Made by a program: the position numbers and the translations under genes. A DNA stretch of 11,057 nt, taken from positions 1 through 11,057 of the forward strand of contig CAJCIW010000022.1 in the NCBI GenBank assembly GCA_903970455.1. The letters run 5' to 3'. Positions 6,781 to 11,057 of the stretch are shown here, piece after piece (position 1 is the stretch's first letter; every line of letters starts with the position of its first letter). Under the pieces are notes generated by a model. The model did not search any database and was not told where the DNA came from. It saw only the letters and a list, made by a program, of their open reading frames with translations. Origin of the DNA: Verrucomicrobiota bacterium (GTDB lineage Bacteria; Chlamydiota; Chlamydiia; Chlamydiales; Rhabdochlamydiaceae).

Positions 6781-8256
6781 TTAATCTATCACAAGTTCAG
6801 GATATAAAGGGTAAGCGTGCAGCAATGCAGCCATTCTTTTTTGCACATTCGCGACGATTTTCCGGTCCATTTCCACTTTAGCGCGGCTGGCACCTTTATC
6901 GTCCTTTGCAGGCTTGGTATGCTGCAGGAGTTCGACAATCCCATCTGCAATTTCTCTCATTTCGGCCTGCTTCATTCCCAGGGTTGTCACAGCAGGGGTG
7001 CCCAATCTGATCCCGGAAGTATACCAAGGCCCATTTTTGTCGTAAGGGATGCTGTTCCGGTTGACCGTCAAATGCGCCTCCCGGAGAGCTAATTCTGCCT
7101 GGCGCCCCGTCAACCCGAATGAGGAAGCGACATCGAACACCATCAAATGATTATCTGTGCCGTTTGTCGAAACTTTGACTCCCTTCTTCATGAGTTCTTC
7201 TGCCAAGGCGTGTGCATTGAGGATGATTTGCTGGGCATAGTGTTGGAATGACTGCGTATTGGCCTCCTTAAAAGCAATCGCTTTTGCAGCGATCACTTGC
7301 GGTAATGGCCCCCCCAAAACAATCGGGCACCCCTTGTCCACAACTTCTTTAAACTCATTTTTGCAAATCACCAACCCTCCGCGCGGCCCGCGGAGCGTTT
7401 TATGCGTCGTTGTTGTCACGATATGAGCATACGGAACGGGATCGTATTCCCCTTTCATCGCTTTTCCGGCAACCAGGCCGGCAAAATGGGCCATGTCGAC
7501 GAGGAGGGTTGCGCCGACGCTATCGGCGATCTCCCGCATCTTGGCGAAATTAATGAGCCGGGGATAGGCGGAATAACCCGCGATGAGAATGGCCGGTTTT
7601 TCTTTTTTGACCTGCTCCTGGAGCTGGGCGTAATCGAGGAGGCCCGTTCCCCGATCGACCTCGTAAGGGACCGATTGCATGATTTTTGCGGAAATGTTGT
7701 GGCGGTATCCATGCGTCAAATGCCCTCCCGAATTGAGCGACATTCCCATCACTTTCTGATTGACGAGGAGCTGCCGGACTTTCTCGTACTCCTCGGGAGC
7801 AAACTCATCGATATTTTTCTTTCCGAGCCGTTCGATTTCTTTGTTCTGCACGCGATAAACGAGCATCGCCCAAAAAGCGACGAGATTGGCATCGGCGCCA
7901 GAATGGGGCTGTACATACGCATGGTCGCACTGAAAGAGTTTTTTTGCCTCTTCAATGCAAGCAGCTTCGATCGCATCGACGTTGTCGCATCCCGCATAGA
8001 ATCGATGGAAAGGCACGCCTTCTGCGTACTTGTCCGTCAAAAGATTCCCCATGGCTAACTGGACAGCCAAAGAGGAGAAATTCTCAGAGGCGATCAACTT
8101 CAAATAACTCCGCTGGTCTTTCAGCTCCTGAATGATCTTTTGGGCAATAAGAGGGTATTCCGATTGGATATGATCGAGGGCAGCCATATAAGCGATTGCC
8201 GCTTTCGTTCTTTTATCTTCGGGAACTTTATGAAAATATTTCTCCAAGTACGACAC
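6781..8256 (-). CDS. glyA: Serine hydroxymethyltransferase, chlamydial long form
   Basis: GlyA converts serine and tetrahydrofolate to glycine and methylene-tetrahydrofolate using PLP. The PLP lysine is K286 in [14 protein letters not shown]; other marks are ASENF (56-60), YAEG (77-80), a His-Ser-Gly block (118-120), SGGHLTHG (176-183) and DMAHFAGL (254-261). A segment of roughly 35 residues (about 132-166) between the cofactor motif and SGGHLTHG is absent from E. coli GlyA and typical of chlamydial enzymes. The GTG at 8254-8256 was chosen because AGGAG lies six bases before it and because the N-terminus then aligns with the start of chlamydial GlyA; a GTG at 8298 would add 14 residues without a good ribosome site. 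Total 491 residues. Chlamydial GlyA has been reported to racemise alanine, a possible D-alanine source. Heads the operon glyA-clpP-dapF. Confidence 0.96.
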   Translation of the reverse strand: MSYLEKYFHKVPEDKRTKAAIAYMAALDHIQSEYPLIAQKIIQELKDQRSYLKLIASENFSSLAVQLAMGNLLTDKYAEGVPFHRFYAGCDNVDAIEAACIEEAKKLFQCDHAYVQPHSGADANLVAFWAMLVYRVQNKEIERLGKKNIDEFAPEEYEKVRQLLVNQKVMGMSLNSGGHLTHGYRHNISAKIMQSVPYEVDRGTGLLDYAQLQEQVKKEKPAILIAGYSAYPRLINFAKMREIADSVGATLLVDMAHFAGLVAGKAMKGEYDPVPYAHIVTTTTHKTLRGPRGGLVICKNEFKEVVDKGCPIVLGGPLPQVIAAKAIAFKEANTQSFQHYAQQIILNAHALAEELMKKGVKVSTNGTDNHLMVFDVASSFGLTGRQAELALREAHLTVNRNSIPYDKNGPWYTSGIRLGTPAVTTLGMKQAEMREIADGIVELLQHTKPAKDDKGASRAKVEMDRKIVANVQKRMAALLHAYPLYPELVID

Positions 8257-8267
8257 GGGAGGCTCCT
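8254..8267 (-). promoter_or_regulatory. Shine-Dalgarno that sets the glyA GTG start
   Basis: AGGAG (8263-8267, minus strand) precedes the GTG at 8254-8256 by six bases. This is one of the best ribosome-binding sites in the window and favours this start over the upstream GTG at 8298. Confidence 0.7.
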
Positions 8268-8298
8268 CTACAAGATGAATATCAGCGCAGGCGTTCAC

Positions 8299-8327
8299 AT
8301 TATCTCACACTTGAATCTTTCATTAAA
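8299..8327 (-). promoter_or_regulatory. Candidate internal promoter for glyA
   Basis: On the minus strand TTTAAT (8322-8327, 3 of 6) is 17 bases from GATAAT (8299-8304, 5 of 6), overlapping the end of the alkylation repair gene. A transcript starting near 8292 would exclude the GTG at 8298 but include the ribosome site for the GTG at 8256. The -35 box is weak. Confidence 0.3.
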
Positions 8328-9004
8328 TATTTTTTCCGCTCATCGGGAGGGAATTTCTCGATGGCATATCTCAGCATCGTTCTAGGCATCTCTTTCCCAT
8401 GGGCATTCAAAAAGCTTTTTAAAGCGGAAAGATCCCGTTTACCCACTTCCCGAAGCATCCAGCCAACGGCTTTGTGCATGAGGTCTTCCTCATCCTGGAT
8501 TAACATTTTAGCGATTTTTAGAGTATCATCCGTTTTGCCCTGCCGGATGAACCACCAGGTTGACACAATCGCAATCCGGCGGCACCAAAGTCTTTCCGAA
8601 CGGGCGAGCTCGAAGAGGATCGCTTTATCGCGGTCGATCAAATATGGGCCCACAATGTAGGGTGCGCTATCGTCGACTCCATTCCAATCGCGGATATACT
8701 TCCGGTTTTTCATGTAGAAATCAAAAATTTGGGTCTGGCCGCTCTCGTCAGACTTGTCAAATTTCAATCGCAAAATTGCATTGGCCAAAGAACGCTCTTC
8801 ATGCACTTGAGACTTCATGAGCTTGAGGACCTCGGAAAGGTCGAGGGAATAAAACTCTTTGGCGATTTTTCGGATCGTGCCCGCAGCGACGCCGAGAAAC
8901 TCATCCTCCTTGCTATTTTTAAAAAAGGGAGGCATTTTTTCGGCGCGGGAAGGATTACTGTGCTTTCTCAGCGCTTTTTGGCAATGTTCGATCATGGTTT
9001 CCAT
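8300..9004 (-). CDS. DNA alkylation repair protein, AlkD-like DNA glycosylase family
   Basis: The 234-residue helical protein belongs to the AlkD family of HEAT-like repeat glycosylases, which excise alkylated purines such as 3-methyladenine and 7-methylguanine without base flipping. Family blocks are clear: FLGV (36-39) followed by a conserved Ile-Arg-Lys stretch; W107-N-G-V-D111-D-S-A-P-Y-I-V-G; RRIAIVST (142-149); HKAVGWMLREVGKRD (177-191); and MPRTMLRYAIEKFP (206-219). W107, D111, R143 and W182 correspond to residues lining the DNA-binding cleft. Two starts are possible: ATG 9002-9004 (used here, overlapping the upstream gene by 13 bases) and ATG 8993-8995 (a classic ATGA overlap, 231 residues); ribosome sites do not decide. 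Its place in a TetR-zinc ribbon-AlkD cluster suggests regulated expression. Length and motifs are complete, so it is likely functional. Confidence 0.93.
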   Translation of the reverse strand: METMIEHCQKALRKHSNPSRAEKMPPFFKNSKEDEFLGVAAGTIRKIAKEFYSLDLSEVLKLMKSQVHEERSLANAILRLKFDKSDESGQTQIFDFYMKNRKYIRDWNGVDDSAPYIVGPYLIDRDKAILFELARSERLWCRRIAIVSTWWFIRQGKTDDTLKIAKMLIQDEEDLMHKAVGWMLREVGKRDLSALKSFLNAHGKEMPRTMLRYAIEKFPPDERKKYLMKDSSVR

Positions 9005-9240
9005 GCTGGTAGGTTTTGTAAAGTTTCTCGGGCAATGGCCTCAGCCACATTTTTGTCGACCCCTTGCGATTGGATTAAAAATTCCGTTGTGCCGAGCAAG
9101 ATTTCGTCGTAAGATTTTAAAGTTCCGTCTGGATGGGTGCAATAAGCGCAATACTCATTTTGGGGGTTTCCCAGGGCATGATCCTCTGCTTTTTCGAAAG
9201 GCATGCCGCACGAGTTGCAAGATTGACAGCATAGAGACAT
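8992..9240 (-). CDS. Small zinc-ribbon protein (putative zinc ribbon, zf-ribbon_2 type)
   Basis: The 82-residue protein has an N-terminal zinc ribbon: C8-x2-C11 in CNSCGMPF and C31-x2-C34 in YCAYC, with extra cysteines C4 and C5 near the start. The rest (35-82) is a short acidic helical tail with the pattern DGTLKSYDEIL seen in this family of small proteins. The family has no firmly established function; members often lie next to regulators or methyltransferase/repair genes. The ATG follows the tetR stop by three bases and its ribosome site AGAGGTGA overlaps that stop, so translation is probably coupled to tetR. Its own stop overlaps the alkylation repair gene start. No signal peptide or membrane segment, so probably cytoplasmic. 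Confidence 0.85.
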   Translation of the reverse strand: MSLCCQSCNSCGMPFEKAEDHALGNPQNEYCAYCTHPDGTLKSYDEILLGTTEFLIQSQGVDKNVAEAIARETLQNLPAWKP

Positions 9241-9243
9241 AAT

Positions 9244-9831
9244 TCACCTCTTAATTAGGTTAATAAAATCGTTGAGTAATTCTTCTCCTTTGGCAGCGAT
9301 GACAGATTGCCCAGGGGCAAATAGGTCACGCTGCATCAAATAATAATGAATCAGTCCAAGCCAAGTGTTGAGAAGAAATGAAAGCGGCAAAGGGCGGATG
9401 GCTTTGGAAGCGATCGCTTTTTGAAGCTCCCGATTTAAATAGTGGGCGATTCCTGACTGAATGAACGTCAGTTGATTTTTGACCTCTTTGGGAAGGGTCG
9501 CACTTTCCATGAGAAGCTGCGCATAGAAAGGTTCAAATTCTTCCAATACTTTTAAATGAATGGAAAGAACCTGCTCCACATTCCCCTCTTCTTTATCGGC
9601 CAGGGTCTCTTGGAAACTTTTCCCTATCCTCATGCCGAACTCTGCGATCACTTGCATGAGCAACTCTTCGCGGGTCGGAAAATGCACAAAGACAGTTCCA
9701 TGGGCCACCCCTGCAGCCTTGGCGATGTGCAAAGTTTTAGTGAATTGGATCCCTTTGAGGGAAAATTCTTGATACGCCTTTTGCAGCAATAAAGCTTTCG
9801 TCTTCTCTTTTTGCTCTTTCCGTGTTTGCAT
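9244..9831 (-). CDS. TetR/AcrR-family transcriptional regulator
   Basis: The 195-residue protein has the two-domain TetR layout. Residues 1-60 hold the DNA-binding domain: a basic N-terminal arm, a helix with AYQEFSLKG (19-27), and the helix-turn-helix TLHIAKAAGVAHGTVFVHF (33-51), which matches the family pattern of I-A-x-x-A-G-V-x-x-G-T-x-x-x-H-F. The remaining helices form a ligand-binding domain of unrecognisable specificity. ATG at 9829-9831 is preferred over an in-frame GTG at 9840, which falls inside the operator palindrome and would add three residues. It is the first gene of a tight cluster with the zinc-ribbon and AlkD-like genes, which are its likely targets with itself. No transporter gene is adjacent, so the effector ligand cannot be guessed. 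Confidence 0.93.
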   Translation of the reverse strand: MQTRKEQKEKTKALLLQKAYQEFSLKGIQFTKTLHIAKAAGVAHGTVFVHFPTREELLMQVIAEFGMRIGKSFQETLADKEEGNVEQVLSIHLKVLEEFEPFYAQLLMESATLPKEVKNQLTFIQSGIAHYLNRELQKAIASKAIRPLPLSFLLNTWLGLIHYYLMQRDLFAPGQSVIAAKGEELLNDFINLIKR

Positions 9832-9839
9832 ACTGCTCA

Positions 9840-9855
9840 CTGAGTTTCAACTCAG
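9840..9855. promoter_or_regulatory. Likely TetR operator palindrome
   Basis: CTGAGTTTCAACTCAG is a perfect inverted repeat with 7-base arms and a 2-base centre, located 9 bases upstream of the tetR ATG and touching the candidate -10 box. Position and symmetry fit a dimer-binding site for the adjacent regulator, implying negative autoregulation. Confidence 0.6.
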
Positions 9856-9881
9856 CATATGACCAGACACAATTTTCGCAA
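9854..9881 (-). promoter_or_regulatory. Candidate promoter of the tetR cluster
   Basis: On the minus strand TTGCGA (9876-9881) is 16 bases from TATGCT (9854-9859), each 4 of 6 to consensus. The transcription start would fall inside the palindrome at 9840-9855, so a bound repressor would block it. Confidence 0.4.
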
Positions 9882-9884
9882 AGG

Positions 9885-9922
9885 AAAAAAAATCAAAAAT
9901 TGGGCGTGTACTGCACGGCGCC
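9885..9922 (-). terminator. Possible intrinsic terminator of the starch-binding-like gene
   Basis: On the minus strand GGC...GTG can pair with CAC-GCC (9903-9922) around a five-base loop with a three-base bulge, followed by two T-runs (five and eight T) at 9885-9900. The stem overlaps the last codons of the gene. The bulge makes it a modest candidate. Confidence 0.35.
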
Positions 9923-10231
9923 TCCATCATCGATATGATGGTTTTCGCCATTCTCGAATTGCTGATCGTTGATTAAAACTTTAAATTCGCAATCCTTGAA
10001 GTGGGCTGTTGTCTCCCAAACCCACTCGTCCGGGCCGATATTTTTGAGCATGACCCCGTGCTCCCAGTTTAAACCCGGCCCATTGCCGCGGATAAAAAGA
10101 TGATTGTCATAACCGACATTGTAACGGACCACGATCCGTGTATTTTCTTTTTTGGAACGGGAAGCCTCTTTCATCTTTCCCGTTCTCCTTGTTTTTTCTT
10201 GTTTATTGTTTTTCTTTCCAAATAAAGCCAT
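9893..10231 (-). CDS. Small protein with a CBM20/CBM48-like starch/glycogen-binding fold
   Basis: The 112-residue protein has two parts. Residues 1-32 are strongly basic (MALFGKKNNK then many Lys, Arg and Ser) and probably disordered. Residues 33-112 look like a single beta-sandwich carbohydrate-binding module: RYNVGYDNHLFIRG (36-49), an aromatic LNWEHG (54-59), PDEWVWET (67-74), then FKVLINDQQFENGENHH (83-99) and a short end of QYTPNF. Such domains bind starch or glycogen; chlamydiae accumulate glycogen, so a role there is plausible but inferred. No catalytic domain is attached. ATG at 10229-10231 was chosen because GGAGG lies five bases before it; the frame extends upstream to an ATG at 10279, which has no such site and falls on the promoter. 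The gene has its own promoter. Confidence 0.75.
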   Translation of the reverse strand: MALFGKKNNKQEKTRRTGKMKEASRSKKENTRIVVRYNVGYDNHLFIRGNGPGLNWEHGVMLKNIGPDEWVWETTAHFKDCEFKVLINDQQFENGENHHIDDGGAVQYTPNF

Positions 10232-10257
10232 AGGTCCCTCCATCGGTTTTTTCTCTC

Positions 10258-10286
10258 TTTCTAGATCTCTTTTTGGCAAGTGTCAA
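10258..10286 (-). promoter_or_regulatory. Sigma70-type promoter of the starch-binding-like gene
   Basis: A perfect TTGACA (10281-10286) is 17 bases from TAGAAA (10258-10263, 4 of 6) on the minus strand, giving a leader of about 20 bases before the ribosome site and ATG at 10231. It also confirms that the in-frame ATG at 10279 is upstream of the transcript. Confidence 0.6.
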
Positions 10287-10487
10287 CAAATTTTTATTAA
10301 ACCAGATAAAAACAGCTTGAATTCTCAACGATGTATTCTCTTTTCCTTCGGCCCCTACATCATCACAAAATTTTTTATTATCCTGCTGTCCGCCTCTAAA
10401 GACATTTTTCTTGAGGATATTGGGAAATCGCGCTAAGCTTTCATTTCACAAGTCACATTTAAATCCTTTATCTTTCATAGGAAAACA

Positions 10488-11057
10488 ATGTTAGAAGACC
10501 TCAAAGAGATTATAGACATTCAAGAACTCGATATGAAGATGCTTCGTCTCATCCGGGTAAAAAAAGAAAGGCAGAAAGAACTGCAACAGATCGATGAGCT
10601 GCGCAAAGAGCTCCATCAGCAGACCGCGATAAAAGAGACTGAGATCGAAGAGTTGGGAAAAAACATCCAAACTCTCGAACAAAAAATCCAAGAGGTCGTC
10701 GCCAAAATCAAGAAACTCGAATCTCAGCAGGCGAATATTAAAAAAGCCGACGAGTTCAACGCCCTGACGCAAGAGATGACGCAGGCTGAAAGGGAAAGGA
10801 TTGCCCTCGAGCAAAAAGTCTCCGATCTCGTCGACAAACGCGTTGCCGAGGAAGAGATGCTGACCAAAATCAAAGACAGCCTCAAGGGATCGGAAGAAAA
10901 TAGCTTGAACCTCGAAAAAGAGATCGAGGCAAGCATTAAAGTGATCAATGAGGAAGGCTCGGGGCTTAAAGAGCGCCGTGATGCAATGGCCGTGAAAGCC
11001 AACGCTGACACTTTACAGATTTACGAAAGATTGCTCCGTAATAAAAAAGACCGAGTT
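10488..11057 (+). CDS. cdsZ: CT398/CdsZ-like coiled-coil protein (zinc-ribbon end off window)
   Basis: The 190 visible residues start at an ATG with AGGA five bases before it, and the frame is open to the right edge. The protein is almost all charged heptad sequence: a helix rich in Glu, Lys, Leu and Gln from about 5 to 165, then KANADTLQIYERLLRNKKDR near the edge. The order of a long antiparallel coiled coil, a conserved KKADEFNALTQEM (94-106) and Y-x-R-L-L-R-N-K before a C-terminal four-cysteine zinc ribbon is that of the CT398 family; the zinc ribbon (about 60 further residues) would lie beyond the window. In C. trachomatis CT398 has been reported to interact with sigma54 and with type III secretion/flagellar stator-like proteins. 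It is the only plus-strand gene here, divergent from the starch-binding-like gene across 256 bases. A weak promoter candidate is TTGAGG at 10411 with TAAGCT at 10434. Confidence 0.85.
   Translation, partial: MLEDLKEIIDIQELDMKMLRLIRVKKERQKELQQIDELRKELHQQTAIKETEIEELGKNIQTLEQKIQEVVAKIKKLESQQANIKKADEFNALTQEMTQAERERIALEQKVSDLVDKRVAEEEMLTKIKDSLKGSEENSLNLEKEIEASIKVINEEGSGLKERRDAMAVKANADTLQIYERLLRNKKDRV

Noticed and set aside
7402..8058. 218-codon plus-strand open frame opposite glyA
   Set aside because: It is the complement of a highly conserved glyA coding region, has no ribosome site or family resemblance, and its length follows from codon bias on the other strand.
10152..10436. 94-codon plus-strand frame across the divergent intergenic region
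   Set aside because: It runs antisense through the starch-binding-like gene and the divergent promoter, lacks a ribosome site and resembles no protein.
1..11057. CRISPR array, insertion sequence, integrase or attachment-site duplication
   Set aside because: No spaced direct repeats, transposase motifs or flanking duplications were seen; the region reads as chromosomal with one likely acquired gene (the F-box gene).

Overview
The window most likely comes from a member of the phylum Chlamydiota (Chlamydiae), probably an environmental, amoeba-associated lineage rather than a pathogenic Chlamydia. Four things point there: the gene order glyA-clpP-dapF, which matches the CT432-CT431-CT430 block of Chlamydia trachomatis; a GlyA with the extra central segment typical of chlamydial proteins; a coiled-coil protein at the right edge that resembles CT398/CdsZ; and a eukaryote-like F-box protein, a class found mainly in amoeba-associated chlamydiae and other intracellular bacteria. 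This placement is inferred from protein content; no rRNA gene is present.

Layout, left to right. Positions 1-3720 (minus) hold almost all of a large SWIM/SNF2-family helicase whose last residues lie off the left edge. Positions 3930-4886 (minus) encode an F-box protein with no obvious ribosome binding site before its first ATG but a good promoter further upstream. Positions 4887-5292 are non-coding and carry a perfect 43-base palindrome and a second small hairpin. Positions 5293-8256 (minus) are glyA-clpP-dapF, with 25 bases between glyA and clpP and a 4-base overlap between clpP and dapF. Immediately upstream on the same strand, 8300-9831 hold a TetR-family regulator, an 82-residue zinc-ribbon protein and an AlkD-like DNA alkylation repair protein, tightly packed. 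Next is a small starch-binding-like protein (9893-10231) behind a good sigma70-like promoter. At 10488 a gene on the plus strand, the CdsZ-like protein, begins and runs off the right edge.

How the genes fit together. GlyA and DapF are, from published work on chlamydiae, thought to do double duty as sources of D-alanine and D-glutamate as well as serving one-carbon and diaminopimelate metabolism, so the operon links peptidoglycan precursor supply with the ClpP protease. The TetR gene is preceded by a palindrome overlapping its own likely promoter, suggesting autoregulation. Because all minus-strand genes from tetR to dapF are closely spaced, regulator, zinc ribbon and alkylation repair gene may be partly co-transcribed with the metabolic genes, although a candidate promoter just ahead of glyA could separate them. 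The F-box and SNF2 genes each appear to have their own promoters. No tRNA, rRNA, CRISPR array, insertion sequence or integrase was seen.
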